This document shows, piece by piece, positions 21,188-33,700 of a stretch of DNA of 64,000 nt. The translations under genes were made by a program, and so were the position numbers. The notes beneath the pieces are model-generated. The model was given only the letters and a program-made list of their open reading frames with translations, did not search any database and was not told the origin of the DNA. The number at the start of each line of letters is the position of its first letter. Position 1 is the stretch's first letter. Location: contig JBBQVK010000002.1 in NCBI GenBank assembly GCA_038211735.1, positions 310,001-374,000 on the forward strand, in the 5' to 3' direction. The stretch comes from JBBQVK01 sp038211735. Its GTDB lineage: Bacteria; Patescibacteriota; Gracilibacteria; Absconditabacterales; Absconditicoccaceae.

Positions 21188-22474
21188 TTAGTACGACCTT
21201 CCTTTTTTTCATTTATTACTACGTCTTCCTTTCGGCTTATCGTATGGTTTGTATGATGAACCTGCGTCTGAATCATTAGGATCTTCATCGGAAGTTTTGA
21301 CACTGATATGGAGATCAAGTTTGCGTTGGAGCTCTTCAATATTGGATCATTGTCTTCCTATCACCCTTGGCTTTTCTGATTCTGGTATGTAGAGGATTAT
21401 CGACTGCATCCCAGTAACTTCAACTGATACTTTGATTCATAACAGACTACGTATCTCTTGTTCGAGCTGTTTCTTGGCGTACTGCCTGATTCCTGCTGAA
21501 CGTTCTTCTTGCATCGCTTCGATCTGATCCATTGGCATGACGACCACATTGTCAGCATAGCTATAGATCTCATAGAGGACAGTATCGCTAGGGAATGCTT
21601 TCACAAAGATGACTGGGCGAGCAAGATCCGCTGATTCCATACCTGCAGGGATTTTGACTACCTGTTCGAGTGCAAGAATCTGATGGACTTTACCTGCTTT
21701 GATAAAGACGACCGTATCGATTACTTGAGGAAGTGACCCCATATCAACCGCAGAGATGAATCTTTGCAGACTGTCTATCGCTTGTGTCGCATGCATCACG
21801 CCGATCAGTCCAATTCCCGTAAGTCTGAGATCTTTATAGAGAACAAAGTCTTCCTTATTTCTAATTTCATCATAGACGGTCCGATCTGGTCTAGAGAGTA
21901 AGAGAATGTCTCTTATCTCGTTGTGTGGAGCATGAGAGAAGCTATATTGAGTAACATTACCTGGGACCACGAGGTCACGAGGTGACTCTATAGTTTTGAT
22001 TATTATCTCTTGTTTGGCTTTCTCTTCGATTAAGGCTTGTGCGAAGGTCGTTTTCCCTTCACCTGGCGATCCTGCGATGAGGATACCTTTGGCATCATGG
22101 AGGAGTCGATCTTTTGTCGCTTCATCTAGCTGATAGTCGGGGAGTGAGAGCTTCGCGATAGGCCTTACTATAGTAAGTTCCAAGGCGCTTGAGACAGGAG
22201 GTCTCACGATAACAATTCTATATCTTCACAACTGGATAACAGTAGAGGCACTTCTTTGAATTTCAATAAACGCATCATCACGGGCTTCTGTCTCCTTATA
22301 TATCTGGGCGACTAACTCTTCTAATGCTTGCTTTTCTAAGGTTGTATCGCTGGTATGTAACATCCATCCTCAAGGCCTACCTTTCTTCATCACAATCGGT
22401 TGGCTTTGTTGAAGATGCACAGACATCGTGTGCTCATCAAAGTATGTATCTAGTATGCTAGTTGGAGTTGCCAT
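21188..22474 (-). CDS. PilT-family (COG1855-like) ATPase with C-terminal KH-type domain
   Basis: 428 residues; ATG at 22472-22474, TAA at 21188-21190; several TGA Gly. Walker A GSPGEGKTTFA near residue 134, RPDxTVYDEIRNKEDF (Walker B-like/Asp box; the x is CGG, an aromatic position in the family as I recall it, so Trp) near 195, and a His-box GIGLIGVMHATQAID near 220. After these comes an RNA-binding KH-like segment with VIGRQGSN near residue 376 and a basic, disordered tail. This is the arrangement of the predicted PilT-type ATPases that normally carry an N-terminal PIN RNase domain. Here the N-terminal ~85 residues are too short for a PIN domain and show no acidic triad. An RNA-related role is inferred. 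Confidence 0.85.
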
Positions 22475-22526
22475 AGACGAACCGTATAAATGAAACCAAA
22501 GATGAACTGTATAAATAGGAAGCGAC

Positions 22527-22559
22527 AAAAAAAACTATACACTTCAAATAGATGAAGTG
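22527..22559 (-). terminator. Hairpin followed by T8 in the leader of the KH ATPase gene
   Basis: Read on the minus strand: CACTTC pairs with GAAGTG (22554-22559 with 22540-22545), then TATAG and eight T (22527-22534), about 55 nt before the start codon. This could be an attenuator, or the TATAGT could be a -10 element. A second GC hairpin lies just upstream. Nothing else was recognised in 22475-22741. Confidence 0.4.
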
Positions 22560-22741
22560 CTCTCCCAGCAGACGGCTTATTTCTGTTGCCGCCTTACACT
22601 GAAGATATCTTCTTTTGCAAAGAATATATTAGGAAATACTATACACTACGAAGGTGGTATCTATACTGATTTTTTCTGATTTTTCAAGGGCTTTTGTTGG
22701 TAGCGTTGAGTAACGCCTTATACAGACTATGTTTCCAAGTA

Positions 22742-22769
22742 ATTGTCTTATAGTAAATATGTGATATAG
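22742..22769 (+). promoter_or_regulatory. Predicted promoter of the 22917 membrane protein gene
   Basis: TTGTCT at 22742-22747, a 16-nt spacer and TATAGT at 22764-22769 with an extended -10 TG. The start near 22776 leaves a long leader of about 140 nt before the chosen ATG. Confidence 0.45.
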
Positions 22770-22916
22770 TATAGATTAACTCTTTACTTTTTCTTAAATA
22801 AGAGAATTGATATACATGACTGGAAGTCGCTTGGGGATGGGAGCTGGACGATTTCGAGTTGCATTTTGTAGCTATAACCGCTATGTTCGCAACGTGTGTT
22901 TATTTTTCTTCAGTGA

Positions 22917-24254
22917 ATGCTTGGACTATTGTTTATATGGCACCTGATCTTTGTCTCATTTTTCGTATTTATAGGTGTGTGGTGGTTGTCGTTTATACCC
23001 TTATTTGGGCTGGTCATATTTTTTCTCTATAGTCAGGAAAGTGCAGAGAGTGATCAACCTATCTCCAAGGAAGCGTTGACCGCATTTCTGTCGCGTCATG
23101 CATTCGCATTTGCTTGGTGTTGCATTATGTTGGGTGGACGAGGAATTGCAGATATACGAACGTTCAATGCTTGGACAATTAGCTGACGATTAGTGATTAT
23201 CAATATAGCCTTATGGATTCTTTCCTACTTCTTAGAGTATGCTGATGGGAAAGAGATGTTTCATGTGTGATACTATGTAGCGTCGTTTGTGTTTTTCTGA
23301 TCGATATGGGCACTTGTCGATTTTGAGACGTATGCGAATGTGATCATGTCGCGAGTAGCTGTCACTATGGCGATCTATGCGTTTATTGTCTGTATAGGAG
23401 GAGCATTAGGGAAAAGGATTCATCATAGTATGACCTATCCGCTTTTCATCACCGTGAATTTGTGTATTCTTTTTCTGATCTATAGACGAACCAATGATGA
23501 TTTGGCTCTCTCTCTTGTCTTAGGGCAGGTCTACTTGATGATCTTATACTGTTGTATCTGGCGAGTAGGAAGACGATATGAGAGTATGGTCGACCCGTAT
23601 GTGGATGAAGATGAGGAGTTATTTAAATCGATTCTCTCGGGCAGAAGTTTATACAAAACTAAACTGCAACTTCCGCTCGATGCTCATATCTTAGAAGATC
23701 TTCGACAATTTCTTAATCGTCTGAATGCACCTACTAAATTTACGATAAGTTTTTTTAATATTGCGTTGGTGATCTGACAGATCGTTTTCTTCATCCAACA
23801 TATGGGAAATGGTGAAGTAGTGTTTAGTGAAATATTGTTATGGTTTGGTATTATTTCATTTTTTGTAAATTATTTACTGCTTAGACAGATTGGGTTTTAT
23901 AATGCGATGCAAAGACTGGTTGCATTCATATTGATCAACTTCGGTATTTATCTCACAATTATAAACCTATTTGGTAATGATGTGATCTATATTGTCGGCT
24001 TAGGTATGATCTGGAGTTTATTCAATAGTTTAGCGATGTTTCAGACCTGACGACTTCAACGCACGAACATCCTGCAACACAACGACTACTTGTATCGAAT
24101 TGGTGCTAATGCTCTCGCCGTCGTTTGCAATCTCTACTTTGTGTTCTTCTTACCGCTTTCAGGACAGTTTAGATTCTTCTTGTGACTTATTTATTTCGGC
24201 GTGCGAATGTTCCTGACGCTGTATAATCTGAAGGGGATGAGGAGGTATGATTAA
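22917..24254 (+). CDS. Polytopic membrane protein, unknown
   Basis: 445 residues with about nine TGA read as Gly; TAA at 24252-24254. It is hydrophobic throughout, with roughly ten predicted spans: the first is MLGLLFIWHLIF, and a polar cytoplasmic region lies around residues 220-275 (PYVDEDEELF). There are no catalytic or transporter signatures that I recognise. CGA codons fall in the middle of hydrophobic segments (for example before LVIINIALWILSYF), where Trp is much more plausible than Arg. The start is uncertain: the frame is open upstream to 22878, with GTG at 22893 as an alternative, and another frame upstream also encodes membrane-like sequence. A terminator follows. Confidence 0.75.
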
Positions 24255-24340
24255 TGGAGAAATTGTGGTACAGAGAAAATATATCTTAAGATATGAGATT
24301 TACTGAAGCTAAGAATTATTGATGCAAACAATCTCGTATA

Positions 24341-24370
24341 AAAAAAGTTCTCTGGATGGAGAACTTTTTT
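24341..24370. terminator. Bidirectional Rho-independent terminator
   Basis: A perfect hairpin, AAAAAAGTTCTC paired with GAGAACTTTTTT around a six-base loop, between converging genes ending at 24254 (+) and 24410 (-). It has a T-run on both strands. Confidence 0.85.
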
Positions 24371-24409
24371 GGTAGTGTTATGAGGATTTCTTTATTATGT
24401 AATCGCTAA

Positions 24410-25435
24410 TTATTTCAAGACAACTACTGACTTGGTCGTATTGCCTTTATCAGTTACAATAGTTGCATACCACATTCCAGCAGATAATCCATCTAGAGAT
24501 ACTTGCAAGAGGTGCGTGTTGTGTTGATCACGAGGAACGTATGTAAATAATTGTCCTAGCTGATTATATATTCTGACCTCTTTCATAGGTTCAGTAATTG
24601 ATTCAAAGGTAATGTCTGAAGCCACGGCAGGATTTGGGTAGACCCTGAATGAGTTTGCGTCTAACTGTATATCTTCTATGCCTGTGATTGTACAGTTTCT
24701 GTCGGGGTTGGTAGCTATGAGATGTTCGGTGTAGCTATCATTAATATGCTGTTTATGTTCTTCAGTGAAGAGAGGACTAGTGTTCCCACTTAATGAAGAG
24801 TTCATAATATTATTCATAGAATCGTCGTGAGGTCATTGTCACATTTCGTGCCCAAGCTCATGACCAACCGCCGCTTTGTACATAGGATCGCTATTATAGC
24901 TTTTAATAATTATCATGCCGCGTCAGGGTCATCAAACTGCATAATTCTTTCAAGGCATATCTGATGGCACTTCCAAATATATTACGTCAGGCGAATGGTT
25001 TTCAATTATATTTTTTAATGTATCTGCCAATGCAATTGGCATTTGATCATATACCAAACTTGCAAATATAGGATGAATATTCTCTGTTTTCAGATTTGCT
25101 TGTAGCCAAGGAACCATTTCAGCCCAATTCATCTGCGCTATTCCTAGATTCTGAATAGCTTTTACATCAGTTTGATCTACTACATTTTGCAATCACTCAT
25201 AGAACATATCTCGATTGTCAGCACGAGGAGATGGAAGAATACTAATTAAGTAGGTACGTATGGTGTCGCAATCTGTTCGCTTGTACTCACCACCTCTCAT
25301 CGTTAGAGAGTGGTTGAGATTTTCAGCAAGTTCGTGAGATTGCCCACAAGAAAATGTTTCTTCAGTTTGAGCATTTGCTGCAGTTCATAGACCGAGTGCA
25401 GTTGCACCGATAAGTAGTTTGTTTTTTAAAGTCAT
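24410..25435 (-). CDS. Secreted metzincin-like metalloprotease with type IX secretion-like C-terminal domain
   Basis: 341 residues; ATG at 25433-25435, TAA at 24410-24412. A signal peptide is clear (MTLKNKLLIGATALGLGTAANA). The catalytic domain contains HELGHEMGQGPHDD near residue 200, a zinc site of the HExxHxxG type with the third ligand one residue further than usual, then MNNIM, which could be the Met-turn. The last ~80 residues start FRVYPNPA, continue VRIYNQLGQL and GLSAGMWYATIVT, and end KSVVVLK. This is the pattern of the Bacteroidetes Por/T9SS sorting domain. It is unexpected in a lineage thought to lack an outer membrane. The gene is divergent from the first giant surface protein gene, with a promoter of its own. 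Confidence 0.85.
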
Positions 25436-25466
25436 ACTAGCTTAAGAAAAGCTAAAAGATTGCAGA

Positions 25467-25494
25467 TATATACTCAAAAATTATCCAAAATCAA
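25467..25494 (-). promoter_or_regulatory. Predicted promoter of the metalloprotease gene
   Basis: On the minus strand TTGATT (25489-25494), a 16-nt spacer and TATATA (25467-25472), with a start about 25 nt before the ATG. Confidence 0.45.
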
Positions 25495-25549
25495 GACCAA
25501 CAGTCGACATATCGCATATTTTATATGTATAAAGCTAATATGTAAATAT

Positions 25550-25577
25550 TTGACAAATTTGAAATATAAGATATTAT
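25550..25577 (+). promoter_or_regulatory. Predicted promoter of giant gene 1
   Basis: A perfect TTGACA at 25550-25555, a 16-nt spacer and TATTAT at 25572-25577, in very AT-rich intergenic DNA. The expected start is near 25584, about 38 nt before the ATG at 25622. Confidence 0.6.
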
Positions 25578-25621
25578 TAGTTATATTCACAAATAGGTAT
25601 TTACCACCTACAAAAACAAAA

Positions 25622-28600
25622 ATGAAATTTGCAAACAGTAAAAATGGGTCTATCAAAGCAGGAACAGTGCTACTTGCTGGACTGTTTTGCCTAGCTGCAT
25701 GAGGAGTATATGCTCAATGTAGCACGACCATTACTATCCCAGATAATCTAAGCAATACTGAAATTGCTAGATTTGTATCAATTTCTCCAGAGTGATATAT
25801 TGTACGTAAACCTGGTGGATATTTTCTTAGTACGACAGATAACCAAGCTTTTGAAGATGATCTTAACGACAATATTATAGAATATCCCGGTCTAGACACA
25901 GGGTATGATGGGATAGCTACTATTAGGTATGATGACCCAAACGATGAATGGATAATAGTTTTCACGTGAGATAATTCTCAATTGAGTCATAGTCTATCTT
26001 ATCGGAACTGAACGACACAAACATGTCCTGGGGGGCTCCATGAATATTGTGGTACCTCAGTAGAAGTTACTGCTACGCATAGCGCAGAGTGTGCGGCAGA
26101 ATTTTACGTAGATGATGTATGTACTAGTAGCGCATATTGTGGAGCGCCAGATGTTGGTGCAGCATGATACTGTTACGATGGGGTATGTGAAGAACTACTC
26201 GATTGTAGCGATTCGCAATATATTGGTAGAGAATGTTTAAGTAATCAGCAATGTGGAGATGGTGGATGATGTAGGAATGGTATGTGTGAATGTATGAATC
26301 CATGACCTGGAGTCTGTTATCCATGATATTCTGAACCTATCTGTGATACAGAAGACCCTGATGCATGTGGTGGTGCACCAAATGTATGTGAACTTTGATG
26401 AATGCGTTATCAGTGCGTATGTGATGGTTTCGAGTCATGTGGAAATGGAGCAATAGATGGAGCAGTAGACGCATGAGAAGAGTGCGATGATGGAAATAAT
26501 TACAATGGTGACTGATGTGGTGCGACCTGCGATTTTGAGATTCCTTCATGTGAAATATTATTACCCTCAGATAGTGTAGCGATTTGAAGTTCGATAAGTA
26601 TTCAAATATTATCTCAATCACGAGTAGCAGGTAATACTGCAACATTATATACGTGATACTCAACGTCTTATAATGTAGCTATGAACTACGGTATCGGTAC
26701 TCGTAATAGTGTACCATTCAATGTTGCTGGCAATTACATTATTACGGGAATTGTCTACAGTCCACTTGATACAAACACCTTTGCTATCTGTACGGGTGAC
26801 TTGGCTGTCTATACCAATGGTGATTGCGGAAGTTTGTTTATGACAGGGCTTACTGCTGGGACGTATGATGAGCCTATCTATGATGATGTAGATCTTGCTG
26901 AAGAAACATTTTGTGATGTGTGATCATTTGATGAAGGGACATATAAGTATACCGCTGGAGAAGGTCGAACATGGGAGTGTGCATGAGAAGGAGGTGGAGC
27001 AGTAGTAGATTGTAATGCATATGAACTCCCAGTCTGTGGACCTGCTGATGGAGGACAGTTTGATGAGCTACTCGAAAATGATAGTACTCTATGTAGTGAT
27101 TCTGATTATCTGTCAGGATTTTCATGAGTGATTCCCCCAAGCGGAGAAAATTATGATGCTGAACTAGTAACTGATCCTTCATATATCTGGCAGTGTGCTA
27201 CTCCTAGCGGGTCTGTAAACTGTCAAGCAGAGTATGTAGATAGTCCTATGTGTGACTATCCGGTAGGGACACCGTGTGATTCGAGTGATCCTGGACCAGG
27301 GACTAATTATGATGGAACATGGAATGCAACATGTTTGTGTGTTTTAGCATCATCCGTATGTTGAGACTGAAATTTAGCAGGATCAGAAGACTGTGAACAT
27401 CCAACCTACTGTGATGATGGATCAAGTTGTACAGGTAACTCAGATTGTACTAGTATTGGAGATGAGATCTGTCTGTTTCGTAGGTTCTGTGATGATGTAC
27501 CATGAGAAGTTTGTAGTTCAATTGATGCCTGTAGTGTAGGGGTATGTTGAGGATATGACCTCACTCCTTGATGTGAGGAAGATTGTACTGCATCTCCAGT
27601 TGTATGTGATGGAATTACTGAAACGCTTCCAGATGACGGATGACCTTATGGCATTTCAACGCTTTTTGAGATGGAAATCGATGCATCATCAAATCCATGG
27701 GCAGATACAACTATCAATCGATGAGACGATTCGTCACAATATCCAGTTACGTTGGACGCGGGTGGTATTTCTAATCCTAGCCCTCAATATACCTATGGAG
27801 ACTATAATAATTTTTCAATTACAGCAACTGTGACTAGCCCTTTCGATTCTAATGTAACGGATACATGTATAATCTGACCATATAATATTGTAGTAAATTG
27901 TGGTAACTGAGGAGATCCAGAACCTGGAGAGGAGTGTGATGATGGGAACTTATTTGAAACCGACTTATGTAATAACCTATGTCAATTTACCTATTGTGGT
28001 GATAACATTCGACAGAATCATAATGGAGAAGATGTTGCAGAAGAGTGCGATGGATCATCTGACTGTAGTACTGCATGTGAATGTGATCCTGGTTTTGCTC
28101 CAACTGTGACTGGTACATGTACTTCTGATCCTGTAGATGGCGTTTGTGGAGCAGAAAATAGTAATAATAACTATGACGCAGATAATGGAGGTGATTCGTT
28201 GACAAGTTGATCTCCTGAACTGTGTGATGTGGGAGATGTAATCAATTTTTCTTTTGATACAAATGCGCATAAACGATCATGGGATTGTGCATGAGCAAAC
28301 GGAGGAGCGAATGACGGTTGTACAGCAAGTGAACTGTATTGTGGAGATGGTTTAATAAATGGAATAGAAGAGTGTGATGGAGAAACAAATTGTATTTCAT
28401 GTGCATGTGACTTGGGATATACCTGGAACGTCAACAATAGTAGCTGTGAACAAAACGTATGTCAGTGAACAGTACCAGATAACGCAATGGCTTGCACAAA
28501 CTTGCCAATACCATCGAACAACACTACATATTATGTTGAAACAGATGTGTGTGATGACCAAGTAGCATGTGACTTTACCTGTAATCCAGGATTCGAGTTT

Positions 28601-30613
28601 GATGCTGGAATTTGTGTTGCAATCATATTGGAAGAGTGCGGAGATATAGATCCGTACTGGACACAGGATGCTACTACTCCGACATGAGAATTATGTACCA
28701 ACTCTTGAGATCCTGCAACATGACCTACTGCACAAAGTTCTCAGCCTGAGGAATGGGATTGGACATGTGCAGATGAAGTTGGATGTTCAGTTATAAACCA
28801 TTATTGTGGAGATTGAATTACAGATAATATAACAAATTGATGGATTAGCGACGATGAAGAGTGTGACGATGGTAACACCACGTCTGGAGACGGATGTAGT
28901 GATATTTGTGAAACAGAAGTAGTATGTGGAGATGGAGTAGTTCAAACACCTCCAGAAGAGTGTGATGAAGCTGGCGATAATGATCCGAATGGTACATGTA
29001 CTTCAGATTGTACACTCACATTCTGTTGAGATTCAATAACTCAATCACCTAATGGATTGGGTACAGGTTGACCTTCTAATAATGGAGTAGAATCTTGTGA
29101 TGAAGGGCTTGAGGGAGGGGTCACTCCAGACGGCAATTTTTGTACTTCATCGTGCCAATTAAATGGAGATGATGCTGTATGCGCTATTGAAGTTCATCCA
29201 GACTGTTGATGATATACTATCCATCGGTGGAACTTTTGAAATCTATCAAATGGCCTAGTTACTATTGGAGGGCAATCAGCGCTCACAATACAATCTACTA
29301 ATTCTAATGATGCGGTATCAGCACAGCGAGACTGAATTTATGCGCATAGTTGAGATATAATCCTCTATACTGCGACAGCTAATGGGACTGAGGTTACTTG
29401 TCAAACAGAAATTGGATGCAACCCAGTTAATCCAATCGCTCCTCCTCATGACGACGACTGAGCATCAGGAGTTTCAGGTGATCCACATATCGACTTAGGT
29501 GAAAGATCACAAATTCTCTTTTGTGAAGACGCGGCAGATTGTAAGATCTCTTACAAGAGGGATGAACAAGCAACCGATGCAACAAACGAAAATACACAAA
29601 CAGTAGAAGATGCGTTAGCGACTATAGAAGATGATAGTAAGTGAGATACAAATATTCGTATTACACCAAAAGATCTTACAGACGCGTTTGCGAGAGCGCT
29701 TTATATACAAGTTGGTTCTAATACGACAGCTCTTAAATTACTTCGTGATGCTGGATTCTTTGATGATCTTCAGTTCCAAGATGGGGTGATTATGAAGAAA
29801 GATCTTATCACAGCGATGATGCAAATATTGACTCGCTTGGGCTTACTCAATAATATGGAAATTGATCTTACACAGTTTGAATGAGCTGCAGATAAGTATG
29901 ATCTTCGTCGTGTAGCAGTCACATTGAGAAAGATATTACAAAGTAGTTACGTCGGATTTAATGATCCAGCAGTTCGTGAAAGAGTAGCCGTAGGTGAACG
30001 TTCAACAGGAATAGCAGAGTTGCTTTGTAGACGTAATGGTATAGGTTGTACTACGCAAACTCATCAAGCTGCAGATGATGCGATGCCAGCATGAGCATTT
30101 ATAGATGTAGATCCTACCTCTCGTGTATGACAAGCACTTACCTATGTGAATGCACAAAGACATATCTTCGATGGTCTTGCAAATCAACAACAATACTTTG
30201 ATGAAGATGGAGTAGTGCAGTTGTGAGTGTTATTCAAAACACTTGCATTAGCAGTCGGTCTAGATAGCAAAGAAAATAGTAGTGTTGGAAGTAACCGAGC
30301 AAGTATCTATTTGAATGCGTTACAAACTGCTGGATACTTTACTGATATAACAATGAGCACTGTTGCGTGGAATCATTCTGTGACGAGAGGAGAGTTGCAA
30401 CAATTCTTGACACAGCTTCTCCAAACTGCGCATCTTCTCCCTTCAACTTCTGTAAAAGCAGGGCCAAGTACGAAACTTACTCAACGTATTACAAGAGGAG
30501 AATTAGTGCTTGCGTTGCAACAACTTATTCAGCTCTTCGAGGTGAACAAGCAGCAGATAACCAATGATATTATCTCTCGTGGGCAAATAACTCCTGGTAG
30601 AGATGCACAGTAG
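25622..30613 (+). CDS. Giant secreted Cys-rich protein 1 with SLH-like C-terminus (1663 aa)
   Basis: One frame from ATG 25622 to TAG 30611, open only if dozens of TGA are Gly. The N-terminus is a signal peptide (TVLLAGLFCLAAGGVYAQ). Residues about 40-1270 are very Cys-rich, with many CGDG...EECDDGN...GDGC units of the Myxococcus Cys-rich repeat type (for example EECDDGNTTSGDGCSD and CGDGVVQTPPEECDE) alternating with short beta-type segments. The Cys-free C-terminal ~350 residues contain about three SLH-like units (DLTDAFARALYIQ, AGAFIDVDPTSRVGQALTYV, TRGELQQFLTQLLQ), suggesting attachment to the cell wall or an S-layer; this is weaker evidence than the repeats. It is first of four giant genes in the same orientation, with its own promoter and terminator. 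Confidence 0.85.
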
Positions 30614-30650
30614 ATAGTAACATCTTAATTTCAATTACATACGCATCAAC

Positions 30651-30684
30651 AAAAAGGCGCTCCTGCATAGGGACACCTTTTTTA
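30651..30684 (+). terminator. Terminator of giant gene 1
   Basis: AAAAAGG pairs with CCTTTTTT around an imperfect GC-containing stem and loop, followed by T-rich sequence, 38 bp after the TAG. Confidence 0.7.
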
Positions 30685-30758
30685 AATACTCTAAACATTA
30701 TGTCAATCAATTTCTATCGCTATATCTCCTATTTTTAGCTTACATGGATGGTTGTTTC

Positions 30759-30764
30759 TATAAT
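30759..30764 (+). promoter_or_regulatory. -10 element for giant gene 2
   Basis: A perfect TATAAT 34 nt upstream of the ATG at 30799; no good -35 match at the right distance. Confidence 0.4.
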
Positions 30765-30798
30765 AACTATAACGATAACTTTATAAAACAAAAAGAGT

Positions 30799-33700
30799 AT
30801 GCAACGACTTATCTGACGTTCACGTATCTTTGTAAGCTTCCTCGTGGTAGTCGTATTTTGACTTCTTGGCAGCTTCACGTATGCACAACAATGTTCAGAT
30901 CAGCAGTGTGATTATACTATTTCTATTGTTCCAGTATTGGACTTCACGGACGATAGCACTTTACCAATTACATTCCGGTTAGACAGGACAGTAGTGAATA
31001 CTTGTTCATGAACAATTATTACAACTTGAACAGCGCAAACTTCTATATCATATATGCATAAGTATTCGCTTAGTGGTGCTTTATTAAGTGGTTGATTTAT
31101 TGAATCAATCCGTGTGCGTGAAAGTACTGATGGAATTATCCAACCTACGCCAATAGATATATCTTTAACGTGATGTGTTTACGATTGAGGTTTGCTAAGT
31201 CCATGGAGAACTTGTGTGAATACTGCCATCACATCTACTCTTACTGGATTATGATTTGGTATAAGTGATTTTTTGAGTGCTGCAGACGCGACAAGCTGAT
31301 GAGTTCGGTGAGTTACATTCCGTAATGTAAATAATACTTCATGAACACGAATTGGAATTGATGATCAAGATGTTGCCGGGACGTATAACGTTGATTGATC
31401 TACCCCTGGGCAAGCTATGAGCTTAGAAATTGCTAATGCACAACGATCTATAATTGGTATTTGATATGATATTCTAACATTTACAGGGATACAACCACCT
31501 GATCCAAATGATTTATGGGATAGTTTAAGTTGAGTGCTTTATTGAATAGACATGATTGATCATGCCGCATCGAACTTTAACGTAGTTGTTGAAAGCGGGT
31601 CATATGTATTCCCTTCAGAAACTCCAGATGGAACCACGTGAGCAAATTGAGTTCGCATGGACAACCACTCCGAAACCGTCGTTGAATCTGGCTCAGTAGA
31701 TAGTTGTGGAACGTGTTCGTCTGATCCAGACTATCTTCTCGATATTGATGAAGATGGATTGCTTGATCTGTGTGAAGATAATTTCATAGAAGTTTTTAGT
31801 AAGACGTATGATATTTCGAATCAAAAAATCTATTATACGGTCCAAGCATTTATACCTGAAGGAGAGACAGGAGCTCATTTTGATGATTCGTTAAATTCAG
31901 GTACTGGGATTGCGACTATCGATACGTGATCTATTTTAGTAAGTAGTAGCGATACAGGTATAAATCGAGGTAACCTTGTTTGGACATCGAACATTGCAGG
32001 TAACGTGGAATCATTTGCTATCGATGTAGAAGAACAAAACGGCTTTACGGGAGGGACAGCATTTACCATTACCTATGAGGTCGATGTGCTTGCACAAGGT
32101 ATCGTGTGTAATGTGTGTGAGTTAAATGACAATGTCGATCCAGGTGGTATCACGCGGTATCAAGACTGGCTGACGCAATCTGCATACGCCCAGGCAATCT
32201 ATGGTAGCACGGGAATTTGTGTCTTTGTTCCTAATTTTGATAAAGAGTTAATTCAAGAGACTGATACGACGGTAACTTGGAGAATTTCAGGAAATATTGG
32301 TACTGGACAATCATACACAGTAAGTGATATGTTGCCAGCTGGGACATTATTGTTAGTTACTCCAGATACGTCAACTAATGTAACCTATGGTAGTCCGTTC
32401 CAATCTGCAAATGCATTTAGCTATGTGATCACCAATAATAGTACAACAGAACAAACGTGGTCCATTACATTCGTAGCTGATATCACGGGTGAAACTGATC
32501 CAGTATGTAATCAAGCGCTTTTGCAAGCATTAGGACAGACGTATTCTATCTTGCTCGATTCTGACAATCCTGATACGCCACTAGATAATTATGATGCTAC
32601 GTGTGCATGTCCTGTCGGGACTGAATTTGTAAATGGAAATTGTGTGGTGCCTCCTGCATATTGTACAGACTTACCACCAAACACCATCGCATGTAATACT
32701 GATGCGCCTGGTGTAACCACAGGATATTATTTTGACTCTGGATGTAATGATTTGAACGCATGTACTTTTGACTGTGCGTTAGGATTTTACTTTACGTGAA
32801 GCACCTGTAGCTCGTTGTGTACGAACCTTCCAAATAATGCAATAGCATGTGCTGGAACGTTAGAACCTCTAACGGAGACTTCATTTGGAACAAACTTTAC
32901 AGGGGATTGTAACACAACAACCGCTCCACCTGATTACTGTTTCTTTACCTGTCCTGATGGAACAACGTGGGATGGAAATGACTGTTTGCTAAATGCATGT
33001 AATGACGCATTACTTCCTGCGAATGCTTCATACTGTAATGAAAATTTACTACCGGCTGATGATAATCAGACACCTATACCAAATGAAGATTGTATTTCTA
33101 CTATAGATGCCTGTGAGTTCGATTGTGATGAAGGATACGAATGGGTCTATACCTTATATGATCCACAAAATCCTGAAAATCGATTAGGATATTGTGAGAT
33201 AAAAAACACCTTAATAAAAGAAGCGACAGTAAGTTCAACAGGAGTTATCTCGTATGAGATTAGATGATATGTTGCAGCTGATACGGCGAGTGTCGATATC
33301 GAAGATTATATTACAGGTGGTACCTTAGTGCCAGCTACAGTTATCGCAGGGAATTTCAACAGTCCTGACGGATTAACTTTAAATTCTTGACCTACTATCC
33401 CTGGACCAAATACAGGATTTATAATGACGATTGATAATCCAAATAGCCCTGGTGCGGGTGGAACGTTTACATTCACCTTCCAAGGAATATTAACTACTTC
33501 CATAGGTATTCCAGTAGTATGTAATGAAGCGATCCTCTTTACAGGCGTTTGATTAACTGGAGCATACTCTGATGATCCAGATACAGCAGATGAGCCTAGT
33601 GTCACTCCTGAGTTACATGACCCAACGTGTGTCAGTGGATACGATCTCAAAATGGATAAATTCGTCCAACCTACTTGGCCTGCAAGTACGTATCCTGACA

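Noticed and set aside
24830..24870. A perfect metzincin zinc site in the protease
   Set aside because: The spacing HELGHEMGQGPHD places the third ligand one residue later than the HExxHxxGxxH consensus, so only 'metzincin-like' is claimed.
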